Source of the DNA: Pseudopyrenochaeta lycopersici
Lineage: Eukaryota; Ascomycota; Dothideomycetes; Pleosporales; Pseudopyrenochaetaceae
Length of the DNA: 64,000 bases
Direction of reading: 5' to 3'
NCBI GenBank assembly: GCA_003313425.1
Contig: NHZP01000003.1
Coordinates: 558,001 to 622,000 of the forward strand
Under the pieces are notes generated by a model, which worked only from the letters and a program-made list of their open reading frames with translations, did no database searches and had not been told where the DNA came from. Within the stretch, counting starts at the first letter, position 1. Each line of letters opens with the position of its first letter. This document shows, one piece after another, positions 23,687-38,063 of the stretch. The position numbers and the translations under genes are program-made.

Positions 23687-26600
23687 CACCCCCTTAGCTT
23701 AGAGTAATCTTCTAAGCTGCTACTAACCTATATCTTATATAATTATTAGATCCTCTATTTAAGTCTGTATGTCTTTAAGTTTTAACTCTTTTACTAAGGC
23801 TAGTTTCTTGTTTACTAGTCCTAATTAATTAAGAAAGTTCTCCTATTTATTTAAGGGCAGTGCTTTAGTAAGTCCGTCTACTAGCATTTACAAGGACGCT
23901 ACGTATTTAACTTAAATTCGTCCTAGTAATACTTCTTATCGTAGCTAGTAGTTATAGATATCTACATGTTAAAGTTTAGTTTAAAGTTTTGTAATCTCTT
24001 CTGTAATAAGTTAAATTATCTGTATATTATCGCATTAAATTATAATAGTTAACTCTAGTAATAATACCTGGAGCTCCTTAAGAAGTCGCGAGGTAAAGAT
24101 AGCTTCCTTTACTACTTAGGAGAGTGCGAGTAGTTCTGCTTTAGTTATTAAGGTAGTAACTATGTCCTGTTTACTTACTCTCTAAGTAACAAGACTACTA
24201 AATAGCTTAATTACATAACCTTACAAACTCTTTCTATTAACTGTATTATCGCTAAATAATACGTTACTGGCTACTTTAAGCTTATCGCCTCCTCCTAATT
24301 AGAGTACTCTTAATTTTGTTACTACAAGGTAGAGCAGGACTCTGTTAGCAGCCTCCTAATGCTCCGTACTAAAGTTAATAAGGAAGCGTGTAAGGCGCGA
24401 TATTGCGAAGGCTATATCTAGTTATGTTGTAACAGCAGTAAATAGTAAGGAACTAATCTTACGCTAGTATTTATTAACTTCTAAAGGTAATGCTAATCCC
24501 TTATGTAGCTAGAGTTTAACGCTTACTATTAGAGTATTATGTTAGACATCTTTCTTATCTATAAGTCTGCTAATTTTGTTAGTATAGGCTAACTAGGAGA
24601 GTTAAATTAATTATTATTCTTAGTCTCTAATAACTTTAACGCTAAGGAACTATTACAAGTCTTCTCTACCTATAAAGGTGTATCTTTCTTAAAGAGCCTT
24701 AATAGCTTATTAAGCTTCTACCTCCTTCTTCTAGTAATAGGCTAAGATAATATTATTAACGTAAAAGAAGATAATAATACTATCCTTAATTATGCAGTAG
24801 GCCTTATATAGCACTTATTTAAAGCCTAGTTTAGTAAGAGTTAAGACGAATTCTTTCTACTATAGGAGTAGTAAAATTTAAAGACTATAAAGTACCTTTT
24901 TAAGCTTAAGGATTATTCTAGGCTTCTAGTATCCTCGTGGCATTCTTATATAGATTTCTCTATCTATTATTATATGCACGAATGCGTTAGTAACATTATA
25001 CTGTTTAAGTTTAAGGTTAAACTTAGCAGTAATTGCTATAAGCATTTAAAAAGACTTACTAGCTAAAGTAGCTGCGTATGTGTCTTATAACGTGATGTTT
25101 TATTACTAATTACTGCGAATAACTAGTTATGCTTTATATTTAATAAGGCGATAGTGTTTATCTAATTTGTAGGTATACACCTACATGCAGTCTAATATTT
25201 AGTAACTTTTCTATTTAATAGGAGTAATTAGCACTTTAGCCTAGGACTTTATTTATTTATAGCTCCTTAGGTGTTCTCGTTCTACTTCCTTAAATATTTT
25301 ATACAGAGGATAATCTTTAAGCTTTAAGTAAGTTATTAGCAGAGGTAGTAATTAGTTTTAGTAAGGTTTCACCCCCTTTACTAGTATTCTCTTTAGCTGT
25401 GCCTTATTAATAAGCTTACCTTCGTGTTCCCCTACGTACTCTACTTAAGTGCTAGCTATAAATACTACTATCTATAGTTCTGTTTTTAATAAGCCCTATA
25501 TTATTATGCTATTAGCTTTAAGTTCGTTAGTCTACGCCTAGCTAAAGAGAGCTATAAGTAGCAGAGTGTCTAGCAGCGTTAGGTATAAGTCTATAACTTT
25601 TCTATTTTAGTAACCTCTTAACTTTTAACTTTATAGGCTTAAGCTCTCTCCTATTATTATATTATCTTTATAGAATAACCTAGTCTTAGGCTGTCCTTAT
25701 CGCGGTAGTGTAGGCAGTTTAATTATTTTTACCTACGCTGTAATCTCCTGCAGAGTATTATGCATAAGGTTGTCTATAAGATCTTCTGTTTTACTACTAA
25801 ATACTACGCTTTTATTAAAGACTATGTCTCTTATACTAATAACTTTAGCTAGTAATAGGATCTAAACTTAGTAGATGTTTATAGATTAATAGCTAATAAG
25901 ATAGCTAATCTAAGCCTTTAGATCTAAGCATTACAGTCGCGACTTTCCTTAGTAGGTATTGTTAGTTATTGTAAATGCCTTGCAGCTATATGCTTTAAGA
26001 TAAGCTTAGTTTAGTTTCTATAGTCTAGTAATAATACTATTTATAGCAGCAACCCTTATAAAGAATACTTTGTATAGGCTTTTCTAGCAGTTTAAGTAGT
26101 TTAGCGTTCTATTATATAGGTATACTACTACTCTTATAATTTCTAGCTATAGTTCCTAAGGAAGATTAGTATCTAGTCGTATTATGCGTACCTTTTCTTT
26201 TATTACACTCTCTAAGCGTTCTCTCTCGCTATTCTATAATTAGGTATTAAGAGTAGAAGGCTTAACCTTTATACCTTTAGACGTGCACTATCTCTTAACT
26301 TCTAGCTTAATAGTTACTATCTTATTATCTGTCTTAATAACTTTTACAGAAATATTAAACTATGTATATAGGAAGTAAGTAAAATTATCTAGTAATTAAA
26401 TAATAGATCGTGCTAGTCTGTTATTAGTAAAGTAGAAATCCTAGTTATATACTAAGAATTAGTTAGTAATAAGCATTTAGCTCTTTTCCTTTAAGTAGCT
26501 CCTAACTTTGTAGTCGTAAAAGTTAATCGCGATTTATTCTCCTAGCCCTTCTTTACTTAGTTAAGGTTCTCTGCAGATCCTGCGCTTTAATTTAGCTCTC

Positions 26601-28232
26601 CTATATGCGTCGCACTCGACTATAGTAACGCCTTTAATGCGTACCCCCTTAGATTGTTAGACAAGGTGTTTAATTACTGCGGGCCCTAGATGCCCTAGGC
26701 GCTTATACTATAGTATTACACTTACTCTTTATAGTAACTGCTTAGTTTAAGAGTTAAATCGGGTGTAAAAGGCACTATTGTTTATATCTAATTGCTTAAG
26801 TACCTATTAGTTATGTGCTTTTATTAGGTATGTAATAATAGAGTTATCTTATCTCTTTAACAACGTAGGTTTATTCTTATTATCTTACTAAATTCCTTAC
26901 TATCTAAGTAGTCTAAATAAGATAAGGTTATATAGAATCTCTAGGTAGAAGGTAACGTTCTCTAATTAGAGTATCTCTGTGCTATATAGTAACTTAACTT
27001 TAATATATACAGTGCTATACCCTTTAATCTATATTTGTACGTCGCCTGTCTACACGTAGTTACTAGGGATAGGTAGACAGAGGTAAGTTAGGCGTTGCGT
27101 TATGTTATAGATATATATTATCGCGCCTAAATTAAGGATAAATGCATTCTTTAGTAGATATAGTTAGTTCTTTATTAAGAATACTAACGCAGTATACGCG
27201 GCTTTAATTATTAATATAACTCTTTCTTCTAGTTAATCTTTTAAGACTTTAGGTGTTAGTGTTTACAAATTCTTAATTAGCAGCGTCTTTAATTATTAGC
27301 GCTTTAAGTCTAATAATTTAATTAGCTCTAGGTTATACTTTCTTTTATACTTAACAAGTTTAGCTATTCTTAAATCTAGTATAAACTACGTAGGTGCCTT
27401 ATCTTTATTTAGATAGAAATAATTAAAAAGATTATAGCGCTATTTACAAGTATAGTATATTATACCTTTAACTACTGCTGTATCCTCTAGAGAGGAATGC
27501 TTAGATCTAGTACTGCTTTACCTAAATTTACGTTTTCCCTAGGTTTTACTACAGTTCTTACCCTGTAAGACTAATAATACTTCTTTAGCTATACTAGAGG
27601 CGTCCCTCTATACGCCTTAGTTAGATTTACTACTAGTAAGGTATATAGCGTCTCTAGCAGTAAAAGCGCTCTTCTACTTACCCTTTTATAGGTAGGAGCG
27701 GCTTATATACTCCTAGAAGAGTTTTATTATTTCTTTTCTATTATAGTCTAGGTTACCTCTAGCTACCTAGCTAGAGAAGGCAGTTACCTATATAAGTACT
27801 ACCTTTTCTACTACTAATAAGAAATCTTCTATAATGTTATTATTATATTATACCTCCGCGACTCTTTTAGTCTTAGCGTTAGTTACTGCTTAATTATATT
27901 TAGTAAGCTAGATATCCTAGTTTACTAAGGTCCTTATTAGCTTTAATGCATTATAATATCTTATTCGTGCTTATTAGTGTTCTTTAAGTAGGTTAATTCC
28001 TACTATCCTTTAGATATTAATAATCTATTAGCGAATTGTAGTACTAGGGAGGCAGCAGTTACGCTAAATATGCGCTGATACTATACTCTGAATGTGCGTT
28101 ATAAGTAACTAATAGTTAGCCCGTTCTCTATTATATTTCTTCTTATTAATCTTATAGGCTTTAAGCTATACCTTATAGTTGTCTTAATTAGCCTTGTATA
28201 TTTCCTAGCTTTTAAGTAATAAGTCTAATAGT

Positions 28233-28717
28233 GTGCCGATGCACTTGGTGACCTGGTCACCTGGCCACTAAGGGCATCTCAGCTAGTTCAGATGCAGCAG
28301 TTCAGATGCAGCAGTTCAGATGCAGCAGTTCAGATGCAGCAGCTCAGGCCACAGCAGCTTAGGCCACAGCAGCTCAGACTTTAAGGTAATTAAGCGAGAT
28401 TAGCAGAAAAATAAGGATATAAGGAGGCAGGCAGGCGAGGAATCCACAATGGGGGGGGGACATCTAAGGATCTACTATCTAGAAAAACACCCAGAAAACA
28501 TCTACAAAAAAAGTAATTAAGACAGTACAGACAGATAGACGGATACAGCTACTACAGATACAGTTATTACCCCCCCCCCCCCCCCTTATTGTTCATCCTT
28601 GTTTACCTACCTCCTACCTCTCATCTCATCCTTGATGGGATGACTACCTAGCTGTGTTCAGTGTGCTCAAGGCTACCATCGACAGGGAGAAGCTTGCTGA
28701 GGCCTCTGTTCCTGCAC
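28233..28717. mobile_element. 485-bp undamaged insertion in the copia element
   Basis: GC-balanced DNA inside RIP-converted DNA, flanked by the direct repeat AATAGT (28227-28232 and 28718-28723). It begins GTGCCGATGCACTTGG and ends CTGTTCCTGCAC, so only GTGC/GCAC is inverted at the tips. It contains GGTGACCTGGTCACC (palindromic), four 14-bp repeats AGTTCAGATGCAGC with two 15-bp variants, a run of nine G and a run of sixteen C. No coding capacity is apparent. The class is unknown: a solo LTR or another non-autonomous insertion are both possible. Confidence 0.6.
28274..28365. repeat. 14-bp tandem repeat AGTTCAGATGCAGC
   Basis: Four identical 14-bp units followed by two AGCTCAGGCCACAGC-type 15-bp units, within the 485-bp insertion. 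Confidence 0.9.
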
Positions 28718-29086
28718 AATAGTTTTGTTAGTGTAGCTAGAGTTGCATTAGTTTAGGACGGGTTTAATCTTATTAGCTAGCTTGATAATCTAACCCAGTT
28801 ACCCTAAGAGTTTAACGACGCGCTAGGTGCTAGTTATTAGACTACAGCCAGTACGTAGTCAGCTAATTATAGTAGGACTAGGGGGATTAGTTCTAGTAAA
28901 GGTTCTCTAGTTCTATTAGAGTCTGCGATTGCCTATACGTTATAGAACTTTACTTTTACTTTAAGTTATAGTAACTATAGCGTGTAGTTTATGTAGTTAG
29001 TAAGGATAATTATAGCGTCGCGTACGCTAGTAATATTTACGTAAGACATAGTCCTCGCTTATTATAAGGTTAGTAAGACTCTTAAT

Positions 29087-29261
29087 TATTAGAATTTAAT
29101 AAATCTTTTTAGTTATAATTATAGATTAGAATTAATTATATTTTCGTTAGTTCTGTTTTCTCTCCTTTTTAAACACAGACCTAATACATCAATAATACAT
29201 AGGTGATACCGTCCACGATGCAGTATTCGTATACTTTAGTTTTTATGCCTCTTATCTGACA
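29087..29261 (-). repeat. 5' LTR of the copia element
   Basis: The 175-bp partner of 23,512-23,686. Its inner edge reads TATTAGAATTT (mutated TGTCAG) and its outer edge ends TCTGACA. The target duplication GCTAG follows. Confidence 0.9.
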
Positions 29262-29360
29262 GCTAGCGTTTCGCGAGTTTGGCAATTTATACGGTATCTA
29301 CGTAACTGCTAATTAGAATTATTTAGGAGTAATAAGTATTATATTACTCCGCGTGTTTTA
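29262..29360. repeat. Border repeat, right side of transposon block
   Basis: Similar to the reverse complement of about 13,010-13,113, sharing GCTAGCGTTTCG, GAGTTTGGCAA and TTTATAC. The distal CTCCGCG core is also present but in opposite internal orientation relative to its flanks. AT-rich composition ends here. Confidence 0.5.
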
Positions 29361-30610
29361 TTATAATGTAACGGGTGCTGAGAGAGTAACGCTGCAGCTC
29401 ACCTATATATTAGATGCAGAGCCTGATACTAGCAGTTGAATTAGTATTGATGTACTTTTGGCCATTCAGCGTAGCGGGGCTCTCCACTGTTACAGGGACA
29501 ACAGGTTGGACGTATTAGCCCCGGTGCACCTGCATGATATATTCGTGTAGCTCTTAACTGTATCCCACCATTGGTCTTGACGCATGGACTGTAGGAAAGC
29601 TTCAAAGAACGGTCAAGCGTATAGCGTCGCTTATTCATATCTTGGTGGGGTTTGTGATTGGCTGTTTCATCGGCGTAGCAGTGAAGATTCAATATTAGTC
29701 GCATCTACCGTACTTTACCGCAGTGCACAGGACGGCGTATTGCACAGTGGTATCACTGATCACAATCTCAGCCTGTGGCAATTTGTGTGCGGTTAACATT
29801 CAAATGCGATCTATCCTTAATCCCTCCTCTACAACTGCTCTAGTGCGACGTATACTATTACGTCTGCTTGTACATGCTTAACGCAAAAACTTCAAGTCGT
29901 TCTCGAAAAGCCATAATCATCCTCTTTATTTATTTTAAAATAGAAACGACAAAGTAGATAAAATAGTAGATGAATTAAACCTAAAGATTTTTCTATCTAG
30001 AATACTCTGTAAAAAGACGTGAAGTTTAAATTGTAACGGCCTTCGAGATTTTCGGGCCTAGGAACTCCTTAGTCAAATCATTGCTATGAAGTAGTTTCCC
30101 AGTCGGCTATATCAGAAGAGCAGGTCATTCTAGGCTACAATACTAAAACGTACTAACGTTAATGTTGATAGATAGCTGTAAATGGTGTTCCTATTCTAGA
30201 CTCCGGGAATATGCGGTAACGCGGACGCTGGCTGGCACTTTGGTTAGTCTGTAGACATTTGTTATGCGGGGCACCGGGATGATTACCCCGCAGACTACAG
30301 CAGACCGGGGCACTAGTCATTCAGATCGAAGCCATTGAAGTCGCGCATGCGCGATGGCGTATCGTCGGAGCGGTTCCGCGTCCAGGCGAATCCTCTCCTG
30401 ATCACAGCTTGTGACGTCTACATTGACTGGATGTAGGACTTCGGTCGAAGGGACAGCCGGACAAGATATGTGAGTTTTTGGAATCCTTGCAGATCCAATG
30501 CCATTGAAAGAAGTTCTGGACGATGATCACCGAAACCTATCTGTGATAGCCGGATATGGTCTGTCGACACTCAAGCTGTCGTGCATGAGGGGTATTTTCC
30601 ACATTGACGT
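29361..30610. other. Transition zone upstream of the monooxygenase gene
   Basis: Mixed composition with no gene recognised. Two opposite open stretches of 70-87 codons near 29,441-29,796 lack any family features. A short AT-rich patch lies near 29,930-30,040. Confidence 0.4.
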
Positions 30611-30620
30611 ATATATAAAT
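30611..30620 (+). promoter_or_regulatory. Candidate TATA box
   Basis: GTATATATAAATCACC lies about 105 bp upstream of the monooxygenase start codon, a plausible core-promoter position. The motif is seen; its use is inferred. Confidence 0.4.
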
Positions 30621-30704
30621 CACCCAGAGCGTTCGGTTTTTCACAATAGGATCCTGAGTTACTCAACCACATGCTAGTTCACCCAAATTTACATACATCT
30701 TTAG

Positions 30705-32572
<1,868 letters not shown>

Positions 32573-32830
32573 CAAAGAGCAACCACCTGTATATTGAATT
32601 ATCGTACTTGTACACGAGTAGTTTTGATGTCTTCATTGCGGTTACCTATCGTCGATCTCGTGTGGCGCCGGGTGGCCGCGGAGGAACCGCCCTGCGCTAG
32701 GCTGGTCGGTGTCACAAGGAAGCGACTGCCGACCGACGTCACGATCGCAAGCGGCTCCTTTCCCTCTCGTACGTGTGGCAGGCCCGCCTCATGGAACGCC
32801 TACTCGCTGCATCCGGCTGCATCTAGTACC
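32573..32830. other. Short intergenic region
   Basis: About 260 bp between the monooxygenase stop and the kinase start. An upstream in-frame ATG near 32,627 exists but would precede the mitochondrial presequence, so it is less likely. Confidence 0.4.
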
Positions 32831-35063
32831 ATGAGAACAGTGTCCTTGTTCGGACGCTCATGTCTTCGTCAGCGCCTGCCCAATTCGACTGCCCTCCTCG
32901 CAAGGCCGGGCGTGACGCGACGGTTCGCCCACGCTGCGTTCCTCCGCCAACAGTTTGCTGCTCCGCGATTTCGGGGCAGGCCCATACTATGGTCTGGGGC
33001 AGCGACGGGCGCCGCTGCCGGCGCCCTCCTCAGCCCGCTTGCGTTTGTAGAGATTGGCCATGACAAGGCAGGCAAGGGCGACAAAACGCACGAGGCGGCC
33101 ATGCTCGAGGTGTCGCGCAAGGAGCTCGAGGAGCAGGTTCCCCAGGCGCTGCAGAACTCGGCCAAGTATCGCCGGGGCGTGTACTTCTTCATCGAGGACT
33201 ACATCATCGAGCCCGTTGCCACGACGCTGCGGTTCTTGCACCTGGTCTTCATCTTCGTGCCTGTCATCGTCACCGTGCCTGCCATATGGCTGGGCGCGCG
33301 TCAACCGGGCCGGGACAACGAGCGCAGTGGGACGCTGTGGTGGTATGGTTTCCTGGTTTGGTCCATGGAGCGGGCGGGCGCCGCCTTCATCAAGGTATCT
33401 CCCCACGTGGCCTCCTGAGCACGTACGGCAGCTGATTGTACTGCAGCTGGGGCAATGGGCTGCCTCCCGGACAGACGTCTTCCCCACCGAGCTGTGTTTG
33501 ATCATGTCGACGCTCCACTCAAACGCGCCTGCGCACTCGCTCCGCGTCTCGAAGCGCACCATCGCGGCTGCTTTCGACGGCCAGGCGTTTGACGACATCT
33601 TCGACGAGTTCGACGAGACGCCGCTCGGTGTCGGCGCCATTGCGCAGGTATACAAGGCAAAGCTGAAGCCACACCTTGCCACACTCCAGGACAAGTCGAT
33701 TGAAACGCAAGAGCCCAATCTCGCCCGCAAGATCAAGAAAAACGTCCATGTCACGCTGAAGAGCACTCCGTCCAGAGTACCGTCAAACCATGTTGCTGTC
33801 AAGGTATTGCACCCCAACATCGAGAAAATTGTGCGGAGAGACTTGCGCATCATGGCCTTCTTCGCTGCTGTTATCAATGCCATTCCAACCATGGAATGGT
33901 TGTCGTTTCCCGATGAGGTGGAGCAGTTCGGCGAGATGATGCGGCTGCAGTTGGATCTGCGCATCGAGGCCGCCAACCTCACCATCTTCCGCCAAAATTT
34001 TAAGGATCGAACAACCGCCTGGTTCCCTTATCCGTACACTGAGTATACAACACGCAATGTCTTGATTGAGGAGTTTGCCCAGGGCATTCCCATGGAGGAC
34101 TTCCTGCAGAATGGAGGCGGTGTGTACCAGAAAGACATCGCCGATGAAGGGCTCGATGCCTTCCTCACAATGCTCCTCATCGACAATTTCATCCACGCTG
34201 ACTTGCATCCTGGCAACATCATGGTCCGATTCTACAAGCCAGAGCAACTCGATGTGCCCCTCTTCACCCGTAAAGAGGAACGCGTCACTGGGCCCAAAGA
34301 GTCCCTCGACGTCACGGAAGAAGCCTTACAGCGACTGAGACCACATAAAAAGGCCCCCGAGCAATGGAAAGCGAAGCTGCAGGAGCTGGACAATGAGGGG
34401 TACCGCCCACAGCTTATCTTCATTGACACAGGTCTTGTGACAGAGCTCAACGCGAAGAATCGCGCCAACTTCCTCGACCTCTTCAAGGCTGTTGCCGAAT
34501 TCGATGGCTACAAGGCTGGGCATCTGATGGTGGAGCGATGTAGACAGCCAGACGCCGTGCTGGATGGAGAGGTCTTTGCTTTGCGTATGCAACATTTGGT
34601 TCTCGGTGTCAAGAGCCGGACATTTGCTCTAGGCAACATCAAGATTGGTGACATTCTCAACGAGGTCTTGTCCATGGTACGGACCCACCACGTACGCCTT
34701 GAAGGCGATTTCGTGAACGTTGTTCTAAGCATTCTTCTTTTGGAGGGTATTGGCAGGAACTTGAATCCAAACCTAGACCTCTTTGCTGGGTAAGTGCCCC
34801 ACGCATTATGCATTCTTTGCACCAACTAATCCTGCTCAGTGCTCTCCCAATTCTACGACAACTTGGGGCACAGAGCGGCTCTTCCATGATTCGTGGTGGT
34901 GACTTTTCGATGCTCAAAGTATGGGTAGGTTTGGAAGCACGCAGCTTCTTGCAAGCGTCCATTGAAACAGTACGTACCTTTCGGTCTCTTGCTTGTTAAT
35001 ATCTCTCATCAAATTCAGGTGGAACGTTGCGTCAAATATGACCAGCTATCGCCCAACATATGA
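32831..35063 (+). CDS. Mitochondrial ABC1/ADCK-family atypical kinase (Cqd1/ADCK2-like)
   Basis: Exons 32831..33394, 33447..34789, 34840..34969 and 35019..35063 give 693 residues. The N-terminus (MRTVSLFGRSCLRQRLPN and onward) is Arg-rich without acidic residues, like a mitochondrial presequence, and is followed by hydrophobic segments. The ABC1 core is complete: LGQWAASR after intron 1 (KxGQ-type motif, residue 189 onward), an Ala-containing loop GVGAIAQVYKA near 250, VAVKV near 303, HADLHPGN near 438 and the DTG metal-binding triplet near 514. The LGQWAASRTDVFPTE and LHSNAPAHS context matches the Cqd1/ADCK2 branch rather than Coq8. That branch is linked to coenzyme Q distribution at the inner membrane in yeast (known); its role here is inferred. 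Confidence 0.87.
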
Positions 35064-35592
35064 ACCTATAATACTTAACGGCGCAGACCCCCTTGCCCTT
35101 CCAGCATGCCGCCTTTGCAATTTGCCCGCGATAAGCTGGTGCGCTCTCAGCCTGGCATGCTACGAGGCATTAATGGACCGAATCACGTCTATGGTACGTG
35201 TCAAGCTCCAAATCCGATAGCACTATTCGTTCCCGAGTGGTCCATCTCAACGATGGTCTCAATACGGCTTCTTGTTTTCAACTGTTGCGGCGCTTGAGCC
35301 GTTGGGCAAGCAAAAATGAGAAAGCCCATTCCTCCTTTCAAACCTCAGCCGTCGCACCAAACGCACGGACACGGCTGAGTAAACTTCATGCGCCGTAACA
35401 TTTCACGAGGGGCAACGCGCGAACTGACGCGAACTGACGTCATGCTCAGTCCTAAGCTTTAGCAGCCAACAATTCCACTCACTCAATTGCATGCTTACGG
35501 CTAATACCCATTCTCTACTGCTCTTAAAATTACTTCGCCCATTTGAGATTGCGTCTGTTTCTGATCAACCTAATACTCACACATTGTCTATC
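35064..35592. other. Intergenic region
   Basis: No gene recognised. It holds the kinase 3' end and the promoter side of the Kelch gene. A pair of GCGAACTGACG copies lies near 35,418-35,440. Confidence 0.4.
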
Positions 35593-37015
35593 ATGGAGCC
35601 TGTCGCAGCCAGCCTACTTTATGCTACTGAGAACTTGCTTCAAGGCGCTGCGGCTCTTGTGAAGGGAATTGCTCACCCTACACTTCCCGTCAAAGCCAAC
35701 CTCACGCGCATAACATCCGTCCCGCTTCCGCGATCGCAGCACACGATTTCAGTGGTCAAAGGTCGCGCCTACATCTTTGGGGGTTTTACCCAGCCCGGCC
35801 AACTCGCTGACAACACTATGCATGTAATTATCCTTCCATCAAGTGGGGTTTTCGACGCCGACTATACGGCATTTCCTGCGCGAGCCGCAAATGGATTTCG
35901 CGACGTACCCGAACCACGACGTGGACACTCAGCAGTGGTAATTGGTGATAGCATATACATGTTCGGTGGAGAGAGCGAGACCATGATTGACGAGAAGGCA
36001 AGGGTATGGGTGTATCATACTGTCTCAAATACATGGTCGTATCTTGATCCGGCCTCGAACTCGTTATATCCTAGCCCACGAGCAGGCCATATGGCAGCAA
36101 GCTCAGACCTACCGAGTCCAAAGATGACAACATACTATGAGGTAAGATGTCATTATATGAGCTAGAGGAGAGACATACATTGACTTCGTAATTGCACTCC
36201 GGCAGAAGGTACCTCAAGCCCCGGTGGACCCTGCAAAAGTGGTTCCTGAACCAGCAAAGCCAGACTCCTGGGGAACGATCTTTGTAGTGGGCGGCCGCGG
36301 TACTTCCGGTGACAAAATTTTGAGCGATGCGCTAGCATTTGATGTCAGGAGCCGCACATGGAGTAAGATTCCTTCTCCAAGTGGTCGTCCAAGAGATGGT
36401 GCAAGCCTATCTACTGTTGGTGAACGTTTATACAGGTTCGGTGGGAAAGGTGTCGAGACGTTTACCTCGGGTGCAACAGAATATCTCGATGTCTCACGCG
36501 TCTGGAAACATGTGGAGGGCGATACTACACCTCTAGCCAGTGGCTGGGCTTGGGGAGAAGTACCACACCGTGACAGCAAAGGTGTTTCAGCTGCCGCGCC
36601 ACAAGCCCGCTCAAATGCGGGTATTGTAGGTGTGACTACTGGTCAAGGCCGGCATTACCTTCTTGTTGTTGGGGGCGAGACTGAGAATAATGCCGCTCTG
36701 CTAGATGATATTTGGGCTCTCCAGTTGCCTCCCGAGCACTCTACGGCAGCCGCAATGAAAGATAGTATCCGAGCGAGCATTCAGAAAGACACACATGAAT
36801 CGCAATGGTCGGAGGTACTGTACCAGTACGTGGATGCGAAGGGGGACGAGCAGGAAGAGATCCCTGGTGAGCCAAAACGGGGTCTAGGCACCCGGGGTAA
36901 ATTTGGCATAGCCAAGGGCACTGAAGTTGATGGAGCGACGGCTGTCATATGGGGTGGTGTGGATGTAAATGGGAAGGTACTCAGTGATGGTTGGATGGTC
37001 ACAATTGACAGATAG
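35593..37015 (+). CDS. Kelch-repeat beta-propeller protein
   Basis: Exons 35593..36141 and 36206..37015 (intron 64 bp) give 452 residues. Kelch signatures are repeated: RSQHTISVVKGRAYIFGG, RRGHSAVVIGDSIYMFGG, then IFVVGGRG, GERLYRFGG, YLLVVGGE and AVIWGG. Each blade has a Gly-Gly pair followed about 20 residues later by Trp/Tyr positions (VWVYHTVSNTWSYL, AFDVRSRTWSKI). This predicts a six-bladed propeller filling almost the whole protein. There is no signal peptide or added catalytic domain. Kelch propellers usually act as protein-interaction platforms, and the partner is unknown. The start is the ATG at MEPVAASLLYA; other ATGs upstream are out of frame. Confidence 0.85.
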
Positions 37016-38063
37016 AGGGGAGGAGCCATGATACATGGAGCGAACAACAATTTTCGGCGGCAGTCGTGTGCTTGTGAAAGTATCTAGGAATCACGCAAAT
37101 GGTCGCGCGTGCCGCACAAGTTGAAACATGATCTAGTGCCACACACCAACATTTCTCCAAGATAAGGGGCGACCCTTGACTTTAGCAAGTAACATCATTG
37201 AGCATTTTATACTCACTATGTCCGTTGCCTAGCGATCGTCGTCACATCGACTAAATTTGATATTAGTGTATACGTTCCCTTGAGCACCTGCTCATCTCAG
37301 CATCCACCTGAATGTGTCACATGCCAGCATGAAGCACGCGGGGGTCATTCTACAATCTCACTATGTAACACTTCGACGAAAAAAAAGGTAATGTCTTGGG
37401 TGACCTCGAAACGCGCGGTGTTGAACAGGTTGCGTAACAAACAGCAACACGAAAAAACTCAATGAAACAAAGCTCTTTGATTCCTGAAATGCACTCATCT
37501 TTCGCGCAAATCCCCAAATCCATCGACTATGCGTGGCGCTCGTTGGCGAATCGACAAGATATGTATGGCTTGGGACCTTCTTCGTCCAGGCCATGGCCGT
37601 GGGTATTTAGCGCAGAAACAATATCACCCTTCGGCAGACCGCTCCAATAAGGAAAGCGCTGAAGCTTAAGCCCCCATTCGAATTAACAAATGTCGGTCTG
37701 CGACCAACCAAGTACACCCAAAAACTATCCAAGCAACTGTCTTCATCTAATTAGAGTTCAGATGAGTGGTGAACAATGTCGCGTGACTCAATCAGTACGA
37801 GAATGAAGCCAAAAAGCCCGGCCCAATGGAGGGAAAGTAGGGTATGGAACAAGGCTAGGGACGTTGGTGCGTCATGCACCTTTAACCCGCACCTTTGATC
37901 AGATGGATTAAAGAATGGCAGGCACCCCGTACGACGGCATGAGAGGATCAGAGCATCACGGCTGCGCAGGCTTCGTGCTAATCAAAAAGCATCTCAGTAG
38001 AAGCTGCCACTGATCTTTACCGCAAAGGTATCTATAGATGACGTGGTAGAAGCAGAGGCCATC
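37016..38063. other. Intergenic region, no gene seen
   Basis: About 1 kb. Small open stretches (60-77 codons) near 37,280-37,650 on both strands have no domain, signal peptide or splice support. Confidence 0.4.

Larger units (their letters stand above)
23740..29080 (-). pseudogene. Copia Gag-Pol remnant
   Basis: Minus-strand reading from the right shows a gag-side region (about 29,080-28,725) and a GAG-pre-integrase string YKRLGHLGPAVIKHLV near 26,710-26,660. Next is an integrase string ECDAYRRAKLKRRI near 26,625-26,575. The reverse transcriptase motif IIIFFYVNNI (YVDD altered) lies near 24,790-24,745. An RNase H string KQDIVTTLITKAELLALS lies near 24,170-24,120. Order and motifs are those of Ty1/copia (Pseudoviridae-type) elements. 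Numerous stops are present. Confidence 0.88.
23512..29261 (-). mobile_element. Complete Ty1/copia retrotransposon, RIP-inactivated, with internal insertion
   Basis: Two 175-bp LTRs and a 5-bp target duplication GCTAG (23507-23511 and 29262-29266) delimit a 5,750-bp element on the minus strand. A polypurine tract (reverse complement of CACCCCCTTAGCTTA) adjoins the left (3') LTR. The minus-strand polyprotein has copia order, integrase before reverse transcriptase. Apart from a 485-bp undamaged insert at 28,233-28,717, it is mutated throughout and cannot encode protein. Confidence 0.92.

Noticed and set aside
32987..33985. 332-codon minus-strand frame antisense to the ABC1 kinase
   Set aside because: It is a shadow of the GC-rich kinase coding sequence; the plus strand has all catalytic motifs and valid introns.
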